NCBI GenBank assembly: GCA_934538895.1
Contig: CAKTCH010000101.1
Span: 1-6,032, forward strand
Source: an uncultured Alphaproteobacteria bacterium
GTDB lineage: Bacteria; Pseudomonadota; Alphaproteobacteria; Micavibrionales; Micavibrionaceae
Length of the DNA stretch: 6,032 nucleotides
Reading direction: 5' to 3'
Under the pieces are notes generated by a model. The model made no database searches, had not been told where the DNA came from, and was given only the letters and a program-made list of their open reading frames with translations. Position numbers and translations under genes: made by a program. Shown here in pieces: positions 1 through 5,569 of the stretch; position 1 is the first letter of the stretch; each line of letters begins with the position of its first letter.

Positions 1-324
1 GGTCAGCACCACATGATCGGCATGACCGTTCAGTTCGTTGAATTTCTGGGATAACGTGGGATAAGGCGTGATAATTTTGTGATCCAGACGCTTGTGATAA
101 GCTTCCATGAAGCGGTCAGCGTCAAGGCCGTTTTCGACCAGAATATCCAGCCATCCCGGACGTTCGGCAATCGATTTCTCGAGCATCTTACGGGCTTCGG
201 CCACCGTGATTTGCAACTGGCAATCATGCACCGCCGCCAAAGCGGCAGCACTATTCATAATATTAAACGCATCCGGATAATCCGGATACAGCATATTGTC
301 GAGATCATGGATCATTTTCAGCAT
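1..324 (-). CDS. HAD-superfamily pyrimidine 5'-nucleotidase-like hydrolase, N-terminal part (runs off the left edge)
   Basis: Translating the reverse strand from the ATG at 324-322 gives 108 codons open to the window edge. The start reads MLKMIHDLDNMLYPDYP. DLDNxLYP is HAD motif I (Asp7 nucleophile, Asp9 acid/base) in the form typical of pyrimidine 5'-nucleotidases of HAD subfamily IA. A helical cap region follows, with GWLDILVENGLDADRF at about residues 60-75, then PYPTLSQKFNEL. The last visible residues, HVVLT, are the strand leading into motif II (Thr), so the core domain continues outside the window. Known for the family: cytosolic phosphatases acting on nucleotide monophosphates or similar small phosphates. 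Odd: Met11 stands where motif I usually has Thr or Val. A second in-frame ATG at 315-313 would leave only three residues before Asp7 (MIHD), so 324 is preferred, although no clear Shine-Dalgarno precedes it. The gene diverges from xthA. The family is likely; the substrate is unknown. Confidence 0.8.
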   Translation of the reverse strand, partial: MLKMIHDLDNMLYPDYPDAFNIMNSAAALAAVHDCQLQITVAEARKMLEKSIAERPGWLDILVENGLDADRFMEAYHKRLDHKIITPYPTLSQKFNELNGHADHVVLT

Positions 325-330
325 GAAATA

Positions 331-360
331 TCGATACAGGCATCGCAGCCGTTATGTCAA
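331..360 (-). promoter_or_regulatory. Candidate promoter for the HAD-like gene
   Basis: On the minus strand a perfect -35 hexamer TTGACA (360-355) is followed after 18 bases by TATCGA (336-331), a weak -10. If real, transcription would begin at about 324, almost on the start codon, which would fit the lack of a Shine-Dalgarno (a leaderless or near-leaderless message). The -35 is convincing and the -10 is not. This is inference from hexamer matching only. Confidence 0.3.
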
Positions 361-421
361 CAAATATCAGGATAGTAAAAATCCACGACCTTGTTAATCT
401 CCTGAATATGAAGGAGTTCCC

Positions 422-1186
422 ATGAAAATCGCCATCTGGAACGTCAATTCGATCAAGGCCCGCGCCGGGCATGTCGCCACCTGGCTGGGTGCGCACCAGC
501 CCGATGCCCTGATGATTCAGGAATTGAAGGGCCTTGAATACGACGCGCAGGCTTTCGAAAAAATCGGCTACAACAGCCTGTTCGTTGGCCAGAAAGCTTA
601 TAACGGCGTCGCCCTCCTGACCAAAGGCACGGCAACCGCCATCCTGAACAAGCTCCCCGGCGACGACAGCGACGAACAGGCCCGCTACCTTGAATCCGAT
701 TACAACGGCGTGCGCCTTATCAACATCTACGCTCCCAACGGCAACCCGGTCGACAGCGAAAAATTCTCCTACAAACTCGGCTGGCTCGCGCGGCTGCGCA
801 CACGTCTTGCCGCACTGCGCCGCGACGCTATCCCCTTCATCATCGGCGGCGATTTCAACATCATCCCGGAAGAACGCGATTGCCACGACCCCGCCGCCTG
901 GATCGACGACGCGCTGTTCCGCATCGAAAGCCGCCAGTCCTTCCGCGCGATCATGAATCTGGGCCTGACCGACGCCTTCCGCGTTTATAACCGGCAACCG
1001 GAGCAATACACGTTCTGGGACTATCAGGCCGGCGCATGGCCGCAGAACAAGGGCATCCGCATCGATCATTTCCTGCTCGCCCCCGCTATCGCCGACAGGC
1101 TGATCGATTGCACGATCGACCGGGAACCGCGCGGCTGGGACAAAGCCTCCGACCACACACCCGTCCTGCTGGAGATCGCCGCGTGA
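422..1186 (+). CDS. xthA: Exodeoxyribonuclease III (AP endonuclease, ExoIII/Xth family)
   Basis: 254-residue single-domain protein of the endonuclease/exonuclease/phosphatase fold, close to the usual 255-270 of bacterial ExoIII. Active-site motifs are complete and in order: WNVNSI (Asn7), QELK (Glu34, metal ligand), NIYAPNG (Tyr103), GGDFNI (Asp144, Asn146), RIDH (Asp215) and SDHTPV (Asp244, His245). Known role: in the cytoplasm it cleaves DNA 5' to abasic sites, and removes 3' blocking groups and 3' nucleotides from duplex DNA, in base-excision repair. QELK and RIDH, in place of the QETK and RID of E. coli, are variants I expect in alphaproteobacteria. The start is supported by AAGGAG at 411-416, five bases before the ATG. 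The stop overlaps the GTG start of the next gene, so the two are probably co-transcribed and coupled. The neighbouring oxidative or nitrosative stress genes fit a repair role, but no shared regulatory site is visible. Confidence 0.96.
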   Translation: MKIAIWNVNSIKARAGHVATWLGAHQPDALMIQELKGLEYDAQAFEKIGYNSLFVGQKAYNGVALLTKGTATAILNKLPGDDSDEQARYLESDYNGVRLINIYAPNGNPVDSEKFSYKLGWLARLRTRLAALRRDAIPFIIGGDFNIIPEERDCHDPAAWIDDALFRIESRQSFRAIMNLGLTDAFRVYNRQPEQYTFWDYQAGAWPQNKGIRIDHFLLAPAIADRLIDCTIDREPRGWDKASDHTPVLLEIAA

Positions 1187-1803
1187 GGATCTTTCTGGCA
1201 CTGGGCGCCCTGGCGTTTTTACTGACGGCGTGCAGCGGCGCCGGCCCCGCAGGCGATTACCGCCCCTATCTGGTGAAGAAGAAAATCCACGAGATCACGC
1301 CGGAAAACATCCCGCTTTGCCATGGTTACGGCTGCCGCCTCAAAAGCTACACCGCGCTGACCAAAGCCGAATGGAAACAGATCGGTCAATATTTCAAAAC
1401 CGGGCGCACGGCGGAACAGGAACGCGCTGCCGTCGCCAGGGCCGCGGGCAGGTTTGAAACCATCGCGGGCAGGAAAATCGGCACCGGCACCGATGTCGCG
1501 GGCACTTACGAACGGCTGGGCGACGACCAGCTCGACTGCGTCGATGAAAGCGTCAACACCACCGTATTCCTGGAATTGCTGGCACAAAAGAAGCTGCTGA
1601 AACACCACGATATCTCTAATATCGCCACGCGCGTGCCGCTTCTGGGCGGTGGCGGCGGCTTCCACCAGACGGCTGTGATCGTCGAGCGTGAAACCGGCAG
1701 GCGTTACGCCGTCGATAGCTGGTTCCGCGACAATGGCCACAACGCCGATATCGTCGCGCTGGATGACTGGCTCTATGGCTGGAAGCCTGAAAGCGGAAAA
1801 TAA
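1183..1803 (+). CDS. Conserved hypothetical lipoprotein with a Cys/His/Asp set, coupled to xthA
   Basis: I chose the GTG at 1183, which shares GTGA with the xthA stop and has GGAG at 1171-1174. This gives 206 residues beginning MRIFLALGALAFLLTAC, a short lipoprotein signal with lipobox LTAC (lipidated Cys17). A longer open frame from 1036 would bury this signal and overlap xthA. The mature protein has LCHGYGC (Cys46, Cys51, possible disulfide), an EWKQIGQYF segment, then LDCVDESVNT (Cys119), GGGFHQTAVIVE (His161) and RRYAVDSWFRDNG (Asp178). It resembles a conserved family of unknown function that I recall from alpha- and other proteobacteria. Inference: the Cys-His-Asp order, with a helix after Cys and strands carrying His and Asp, resembles transglutaminase-like or papain-like folds, so a periplasmic cysteine hydrolase is possible. 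No substrate is evident. It is predicted to be anchored to a membrane facing the periplasm. The link to xthA is positional only. Confidence 0.85.
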   Translation: MRIFLALGALAFLLTACSGAGPAGDYRPYLVKKKIHEITPENIPLCHGYGCRLKSYTALTKAEWKQIGQYFKTGRTAEQERAAVARAAGRFETIAGRKIGTGTDVAGTYERLGDDQLDCVDESVNTTVFLELLAQKKLLKHHDISNIATRVPLLGGGGGFHQTAVIVERETGRRYAVDSWFRDNGHNADIVALDDWLYGWKPESGK

Positions 1804-1887
1804 TTATTCTGGAAATAGAAAGCGGCTTTCTCTTATGCCGTTGAAATGATAGACTTTCTCCGAAATTTACAAGGAAGGCTTTATTTC
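1804..1887 (+). other. Gap between the two lipoprotein genes with a small hairpin
   Basis: This 84-base gap is AT-richer than the flanking genes. AGAAAG at 1817-1822 pairs with CTTTCT at 1826-1831 around a three-base loop, but the bases that follow (CTTATG) are not a T-run, so it is at best a weak terminator. TTGAAA at 1841-1846 could be a -35, but no convincing -10 follows. Whether the downstream lipoprotein has its own promoter cannot be decided here. Confidence 0.4.
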
Positions 1888-2772
1888 ATGCGCGCACAAA
1901 AATATCCGGTCATGGCTGCCCTGCTCGTCGCGACGGGCCTTTTGAGCGCCTGCTACCTGCCCACCATGGATATGAAGAAGCAAACCACCATGCGCATGGC
2001 CGTGCCGAACAGCATGTTCGAACGCGCCATCGAGGCCGATCCCTATAATATAACCGTCTACGAACGCATCCTGACGAAAGGCACGACCGCGAACGTCTAT
2101 ATCGAAGGCGGCGAGATGGTCTGGGACGACTTCCTGCGCGACCGTGAAACAGCCACCCCGTCGAACCCGCTGGCGCTGCATCTGGCCACGCGCGACAACG
2201 CGCAGAATATCATCTGGCTCGCCCGGCCCTGCCAGTTCACCTACGCGCCGAAAATCGACCACAGTGAATGCACGCGCGAGGAATGGGCCGATGGCCGCTT
2301 CAGCGTCACCAACCTGCGCGCCATGAATGCTGCGCTGGACAACGTGAAAAAGAAATACGGCTATACCGGCTTCAACCTGATCGGCGTGCAGGACGGCGCG
2401 GGCGTCGCGGTGCATCTAGCCGCCGCGCGTAACGACATCCTGAGCCTGCGCACGGTTTCCGGGATGCTCGATACCGATGTGTTCAGGCAGGTTTACAAAC
2501 CGGAAAAGCATGAAACCGTCGTCGGTGCCGCATCGAAAAACCCCGGTATCCACGCCAGTGCATTGGCCAGATTGCCGCAACAGCATTTCATCGGCGAGTG
2601 GTCCGACGAAGTTGGCCCCGCCATGGCGCAGACCTTCCGCCAGAACGCGGGCAATTCTTCCTGTATCCGCGTCCTTGAGGTCAAAGGCGTCACCGACGAA
2701 AAAGGCTGGGTCAACCGCTGGCCCGACCTGCTGAAAACGCCGATGGACTGCAAAGCCGGCATGGCGCCATAG
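1888..2772 (+). CDS. Lipoprotein of alpha/beta-hydrolase type, probably catalytically inactive
   Basis: 294 residues from the ATG at 1888, chosen over the ATG at 1846 because AAGGAAGG at 1871-1878 lies nine bases upstream and the protein then starts with a clean lipoprotein signal (MRAQKYPVMAALLVATGLLSAC, lipobox LSAC, Cys22). The rest follows an alpha/beta-hydrolase family I recognise by its motifs: VYIEGG (70-75), NPLALHLATRD (93-103), ARPCQ (112-116), a Cys-x3-EW segment (128-133), NLIGVQDGAG (163-172), TVSGMLD (189-195), PQQHFIG (230-236) and a GW-x3-WPDLL tail (273-282). In such proteins the nucleophile elbow is normally GYSGG. Here it reads GVQDG, so Ser is replaced by Gln168 or, in another alignment, by Asp169. 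Near the C-terminus, where a catalytic His usually precedes GW, there is Thr269-Asp270. Inference: a lipid-anchored periplasmic pseudoenzyme or a binding protein. It converges on the ialB-like gene with 11 bases between stops. Confidence 0.85.
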   Translation: MRAQKYPVMAALLVATGLLSACYLPTMDMKKQTTMRMAVPNSMFERAIEADPYNITVYERILTKGTTANVYIEGGEMVWDDFLRDRETATPSNPLALHLATRDNAQNIIWLARPCQFTYAPKIDHSECTREEWADGRFSVTNLRAMNAALDNVKKKYGYTGFNLIGVQDGAGVAVHLAAARNDILSLRTVSGMLDTDVFRQVYKPEKHETVVGAASKNPGIHASALARLPQQHFIGEWSDEVGPAMAQTFRQNAGNSSCIRVLEVKGVTDEKGWVNRWPDLLKTPMDCKAGMAP

Positions 2773-2783
2773 CCAAGACCGCC

Positions 2784-3245
2784 TTATTCCAGCGCCGATA
2801 GTGCCGCCGAGAACCCGTCCAGCGCCAGCGGCAGGCGTCCCGGCTGGCCGTCGAAAGTTTTGAACGTCAGCACCCCCAGCCGCCCCGCCTTCATCCCCGC
2901 CAGCACATCGGGCGGCAGCGTCAGGAACGCGTAGCACCCGTCGCTCAGGCAATAACGCACCTTGAACGCCAGCGGCGCGCCCTCATCGATGGTCAGTGTG
3001 AAAGGCTGCGACATATCCACGCCCAGCGGCAGGATGATGACGCCCCGCGCAGGATCTTTAGAGCGATCCTTGCCCGCCGGAAAACCGATCGCCATTTCCA
3101 GCACCCGCGCCTTGCTTTGCCCGTCCATCAGCCGCTGCACGATTTCGCAGGCCGCCCCTTCGCAGCGCTTGACCCACGCCGATTGCGCCTGCGCGGACGC
3201 AGGCATGAAAAACAGCCATAAAAAAATCGCGGCAAAAAGCTTCAT
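2784..3245 (-). CDS. IalB-family (invasion-associated locus B-like) secreted protein
   Basis: 153 residues. The N-terminus, MKLFAAIFLWLFFMPASAQA, is a Sec signal peptide with likely cleavage after AQA (residue 20). The mature part matches the IalB family (PF06776) layout: WVKRCEGAAC (Cys28, Cys33), a strand-rich middle with GVIILPLGVDMSQPFTLTID (68-87), VRYCLSDGCYAFLTLP (Cys99, Cys104), then LAGMKAG and a C-terminal LPLALDGFSAALSAL. The two Cys pairs probably form disulfides in the periplasm. Known: IalB was named in Bartonella for a role in erythrocyte invasion, but homologues are common in free-living alphaproteobacteria and their biochemical function is unknown. The ATG overlaps the nsrR stop as ATGA. 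AAAAGGAA lies 12 bases upstream, rather far, so translation probably depends on coupling to nsrR. It is therefore likely co-expressed with the nitric-oxide regulator, an unusual setting for this family as far as I know. Confidence 0.88.
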   Translation of the reverse strand: MKLFAAIFLWLFFMPASAQAQSAWVKRCEGAACEIVQRLMDGQSKARVLEMAIGFPAGKDRSKDPARGVIILPLGVDMSQPFTLTIDEGAPLAFKVRYCLSDGCYAFLTLPPDVLAGMKAGRLGVLTFKTFDGQPGRLPLALDGFSAALSALE

Positions 3246-3661
3246 AGTTCGAACAGATTCCTTTTCATGGCGGTCTCCGCCAGCGTATGACCGTTCAACG
3301 TATCGATAAAGGCCCGCGAAGCGTCAAAAAGAAAATGTTTCAGCTGGCAGCTGCTGGTCGCGCGGCAGGTATTGGTTTCACTGTCGAAACATTCGGCCAC
3401 ATTCATATGCGGTTCAAGGTTCCGCACCAGATCGCCGAGCTTTAACGTTTCCGGGTCCTGCGCCAGCCTGATCCCCCCGCCCTTGCCCTTGGTGCTGGCG
3501 ATATATTCCAACTGGGCAAGCCGGTGCACCACCTTGCCGAGATGGTGGCGCGAGATGTCGTAATGCGCGGCGATTTCCTTCACGCTGCACAGGCGATCGG
3601 GATGGGCCGCCAGATACATCAGGCAGCGAAGGCCGTAATCTGTAAATACAGTAAGCTGCAT
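3242..3661 (-). CDS. nsrR: Rrf2-family nitric-oxide-sensing repressor NsrR
   Basis: 139 residues, the normal length for NsrR. It starts MQLTVFTDYGLRCLMYLA, the signature N-terminus of NsrR within Rrf2. A winged helix-turn-helix covers about residues 26-67 (SVKEIAAHYDISRHHLGKVV, then GKGGGIRLA as the wing). The iron-sulfur region MNVAECFDSETNTC-x5-C carries Cys91, Cys99 and Cys105, the three cluster ligands. Asp8 matches the fourth ligand seen in the Streptomyces coelicolor protein. Known role: holds a [4Fe-4S] (or [2Fe-2S]) cluster, represses hmp and other nitrosative-stress genes, and loses DNA binding when nitric oxide attacks the cluster. Start support: GGAAG at 3672-3668, six bases before the ATG. 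The divergent hmp gene and the inverted repeat between them confirm the assignment and suggest autoregulation. Other Rrf2 members (IscR, RirA) fit less well because of the MNVAECFD motif and the hmp neighbour. Confidence 0.95.
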   Translation of the reverse strand: MQLTVFTDYGLRCLMYLAAHPDRLCSVKEIAAHYDISRHHLGKVVHRLAQLEYIASTKGKGGGIRLAQDPETLKLGDLVRNLEPHMNVAECFDSETNTCRATSSCQLKHFLFDASRAFIDTLNGHTLAETAMKRNLFEL

Positions 3662-3680
3662 ACTATTCTTCCAAAGGATC

Positions 3681-3708
3681 TTGACTGACTTATAACATAA
3701 TTGATAAT
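3681..3708 (+). promoter_or_regulatory. hmp promoter (-35 and -10)
   Basis: TTGACT (3681-3686) and GATAAT (3703-3708) each match the sigma-70 consensus at five of six bases, with a 16-base spacer, so transcription should start at about 3715. The -10 overlaps the left arm of the predicted NsrR operator, a repression geometry. The hmp Shine-Dalgarno AAAGGA (3739-3744) follows, eight bases before the ATG. Confidence 0.65.
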
Positions 3709-3728
3709 ACGTATCTAAAATACATATT
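3706..3728. promoter_or_regulatory. Predicted NsrR operator (11-1-11 inverted repeat)
   Basis: Half-sites AATACGTATCT (3706-3716) and AAATACATATT (3718-3728) are separated by one base. Comparing one arm with the reverse complement of the other gives 9 matches of 11. The published NsrR site is also an 11-1-11 inverted repeat, with ATGCATTT/AAATGCAT-like cores, which this resembles closely. It sits between divergent nsrR and hmp and covers the hmp -10 and start point, so binding would block hmp and could also affect nsrR. Binding itself is inferred. Confidence 0.75.
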
Positions 3729-3752
3729 TAAAAAAGTGAAAGGACGCCTTCC

Positions 3753-4994
3753 ATGCTGAGTGATAAAACCATCGCCATCGTCAAAGCCACCGCCCCCGTA
3801 CTGGAACAGCACGGTGAAATGCTGACAAAGCATTTCTATAAGCGCATGTTCTCGCACAATCCGGAAGTAGCCCCCCTGTTCAACCCGTCAAACCAGCATA
3901 GCGGCTTCCAGCAGCGTGCGCTGGCCGCAGCCATTTGCGCCTATGCCGCCAATATCGACAATCTGGACGTCCTGAGCGGCGCCGTGGAGCTGATCGCGCA
4001 AAAGCACGCCTCGTTACGCATCAAGGCCGAACATTATCCGGTCGTCGGCGAAAACCTGCTGGCGTCCATCCGCGAAGTCCTGGGCGAAGCCGCCACCGAC
4101 GACATCATCGGCGCCTGGGCCGAAGCCTACAATTTCCTGGCGAACATCCTGATCGGGCGCGAAGCGCAAATCTATAAGGAGCAAAGCCAGCTTGAAGGCG
4201 GCTGGGAAGATTTCAAGAAATTCCGCATCCAGAAGAAAATCCGCGAGAGCGACAACATAACCTCTTTCTACCTGATCCCGTCCGACGGCGCGCCCCTGCC
4301 CGGCTACAAACCCGGCCAATACATTACCGTGCGCGTACCCTACGGCGACAGCAGCACCACCATGCGCAATTACAGCCTGTCCGATGTGCCGGGGCAGGAT
4401 TACCTGCGCATCAGCGTCAAGCGCGAAACCGGCCCCAAAGCCGATACCCCGCACGGTTACGTATCGAACATGCTGCATGACCGGCTGGATAACGGGCATG
4501 AAATCGAACTCGCCCCGCCCTGCGGCGAATTCTTCCTTGATACGGCTGAAAAACGCGAGCGCCCGCTGGTGCTGCTGGCCGCGGGCGTCGGCATCACGCC
4601 GATCGTCTCCATACTGAAATCGTCGCTGGCGCACGCGCCGGAACGCCCGGTGGTGCTGGTGCATGGCTGCCTGCATGAAGGCGTACACGCTTTCCGCGCC
4701 GCCATCGACGATCTGGCCGCAAAACACGACAACCTGAAAATCCACTACCGCTACAGCGAGGCCGCGCCCGCCGGGACCACCCGCGCGACAGCCCCCCATG
4801 TCAGCACGGGCTTCGTAGATGCGGCGCTGATCGAATCCCTCGTGCCGGGACGCGACGCGGATTATTATTTCTGCGGCCCCAAGCCGTTCATGGTGAATAT
4901 CTATCACCAGTTGCTGGCATGGGGCATCCCGGCGTCGCAGGTTCATTTTGAATTCTTCGGCCCGCGTCAGGAGCTTGAGAAAAAAGCCGCCTAG
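3753..4994 (+). CDS. hmp: Flavohaemoglobin, nitric oxide dioxygenase
   Basis: 413 residues; usual length is about 395-405. Three domains are visible. A globin (about 1-140) has Tyr29 (HFYKRMF), Gln53, proximal haem His85 (AQKHASL), Tyr95 and Glu137 (GREAQIY). A ferredoxin-reductase-like FAD domain (about 150-262) has KPGQY and RNYSLS (205-210). A C-terminal NAD(P)H domain has AAGVGITP (276-283), YYFCGPKPFM and the FEFFGP end (399-404). Known reaction: cytoplasmic oxidation of nitric oxide with O2 and NAD(P)H to nitrate, using haem and FAD; under anoxia it can slowly reduce NO to N2O. All key residues I can check are intact, so it should be active. Start support: AAAGGA at 3739-3744. It diverges from nsrR and has its own promoter, overlapped by the NsrR operator, so it should be derepressed by NO. 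No clear terminator follows. Confidence 0.97.
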   Translation: MLSDKTIAIVKATAPVLEQHGEMLTKHFYKRMFSHNPEVAPLFNPSNQHSGFQQRALAAAICAYAANIDNLDVLSGAVELIAQKHASLRIKAEHYPVVGENLLASIREVLGEAATDDIIGAWAEAYNFLANILIGREAQIYKEQSQLEGGWEDFKKFRIQKKIRESDNITSFYLIPSDGAPLPGYKPGQYITVRVPYGDSSTTMRNYSLSDVPGQDYLRISVKRETGPKADTPHGYVSNMLHDRLDNGHEIELAPPCGEFFLDTAEKRERPLVLLAAGVGITPIVSILKSSLAHAPERPVVLVHGCLHEGVHAFRAAIDDLAAKHDNLKIHYRYSEAAPAGTTRATAPHVSTGFVDAALIESLVPGRDADYYFCGPKPFMVNIYHQLLAWGIPASQVHFEFFGPRQELEKKAA

Positions 4995-5069
4995 GATGCG
5001 GCCCCTGAAACCAGAATGCGAACCCATAAAATATGATCATCGCAAGAATGCCATCATCCCTAAAAACCT

Positions 5070-5097
5070 GTCATCCCCGGCTCGACCGGGGATCCAG
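5070..5097 (+). repeat. REP-like palindromic element, copy 1
   Basis: 28 bases beginning GTCATCCCCGG and ending CGGGGATCCAG. ATCCCCGG (5073-5080) pairs with CCGGGGAT (5086-5093), giving an eight-base stem and a five-base loop. TGTCA at 5069-5073 and TGACA at 5098-5102 form an outer inverted repeat. The outline GTCATYCCCG...CGGGRATCCAG belongs to a dispersed extragenic element type that I recall from many proteobacterial genomes. Confidence 0.75.
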
Positions 5098-5129
5098 TGA
5101 CACAGGCTCCAAATGATCCGGTCATCCCC

Positions 5130-5156
5130 CTGGATTCCCGCCTGCGCGGGAATGAC
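5130..5156 (-). repeat. REP-like palindromic element, copy 2 (inverted)
   Basis: 27 bases which, read on the minus strand, begin GTCATTCCCGC and end GGGAATCCAG, the same outline as copy 1 in the opposite orientation. ATTCCCGC (5134-5141) pairs with GCGGGAAT (5146-5153) over a four-base loop. The core fits the ATTCCC-N8-GGGAAT form described as dRS3 in Neisseria. GTCATCCCC at 5121-5129, immediately before it, repeats the opening of copy 1. There is no T-run, so it is not a classical terminator. Confidence 0.75.
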
Positions 5157-5190
5157 AAGAGTAGAATAAGGAAAGCCCCAGACCCTGAAA

Positions 5191-5535
5191 ATGCACATAC
5201 ACCTTGAACGCATTTACGATCCGCCACAGCACAAAGGTTACCGCGTGCTGGCGGATCGCCTCTGGCCGCGCGGCATGACCAAAGAACACGCCGCCCTCGA
5301 CGAATGGTGTAAAGACCTCGCCCCCAGCGCCGCCCTGCGCCAGTGGTTCGGCCACGATCCCGATAAGTGGAAAGAATTCACGCAGCACTACCTCAAGGAA
5401 CTGAAAGCGCTCCCCGAAGAAGCCCGCGCCCTGCGCGCAAGAGCCGGCAAAAACCCCCTGATCCTGCTCTCCGCGACCAAAGACACCGAACACACCCACA
5501 CGGCTATCCTGAAGAAATATCTGGAAAACCTATAA
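5191..5535 (+). CDS. DUF488 family protein, YeaO-like
   Basis: 114 residues, about the length of E. coli YeaO. Family signatures are clear: ERIYDPPQHKGYRVLADRLWPRGMTK (residues 6-31), LDEWCKDLAPSAALRQWFGHDPDKW (36-60) and EFTQHYLKEL (62-71), ending with PLILLSATKDTEHTHTAIL, which matches the usual LLY(S/A)xKD-x5-HA-x3-L pattern. No signal peptide or membrane segment, so it is probably cytosolic. The function of the family is unknown. The start places the conserved KRIYD-like segment at the N-terminus as expected, but the only purine-rich stretch (AAGGAAAG, 5168-5175) is 15 bases upstream, so initiation may be weak. It lies directly after the REP pair, facing away from it, and appears monocistronic. 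Confidence 0.9.
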   Translation: MHIHLERIYDPPQHKGYRVLADRLWPRGMTKEHAALDEWCKDLAPSAALRQWFGHDPDKWKEFTQHYLKELKALPEEARALRARAGKNPLILLSATKDTEHTHTAILKKYLENL

Positions 5536-5569
5536 CAGGCTGACGTATCCTCGGTTTACAGGATAAATC

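Larger units (their letters stand above)
4995..5190. other. Intergenic region between hmp and the DUF488 gene
   Basis: These 196 bases hold no credible gene. The first 75 show nothing recognisable and no terminator with a T-run after hmp. From 5070 to 5156 there are two REP-like hairpins, annotated separately. TAGAAT at 5162-5167 resembles a -10, but no -35 lies at the right distance, so a promoter for the DUF488 gene is not established. Confidence 0.6.

Noticed and set aside
30..375. Small open frames (30-251 minus, 79-375 plus) at the left edge
   Set aside because: The HAD-like frame on the minus strand has recognisable motifs over its whole length and accounts for the region. These frames show no family features.
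1036..1182. Upstream extension of the first lipoprotein, starting at 1036
   Set aside because: It would overlap xthA by about 150 bases and bury the lipoprotein signal inside the protein.
305..1201. 298-codon open frame on the minus strand across xthA
   Set aside because: It is antisense to xthA, whose active-site motifs are complete. The translation is low-complexity (Val/Ala/Gly/Asp-rich) and matches no family, as expected for the opposite strand of a GC-rich gene.
1219..1740. Minus-strand open frame across the first lipoprotein gene
   Set aside because: The plus-strand frame has a lipobox, a Shine-Dalgarno and conserved motifs. The minus frame has none.
1846..1887. Upstream ATG for the second lipoprotein
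   Set aside because: The Shine-Dalgarno at 1871-1878 serves the ATG at 1888, and only that start gives a proper lipoprotein signal.
1867..2952. Two minus-strand open frames (1867-2415 and 2416-2952) across the second lipoprotein gene
   Set aside because: No family features and no signal peptide. The plus-strand protein explains the region, and the second frame also runs over the ialB-like gene.
4014..5027. 337-codon open frame on the minus strand across hmp
   Set aside because: It is antisense to a complete, motif-rich flavohaemoglobin and its translation shows no recognisable domain.
5122..5499. Minus-strand open frame ending in a CHSRAGGNP peptide
   Set aside because: That peptide is the translation of the REP-like element, a common source of spurious gene calls, and the rest is antisense to the DUF488 gene.
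5546..5565. TATCC...GGATA inverted repeat next to the LRR gene's ribosome binding site
   Set aside because: Five base pairs with a ten-base loop are too little to claim translational control; chance is a sufficient explanation.
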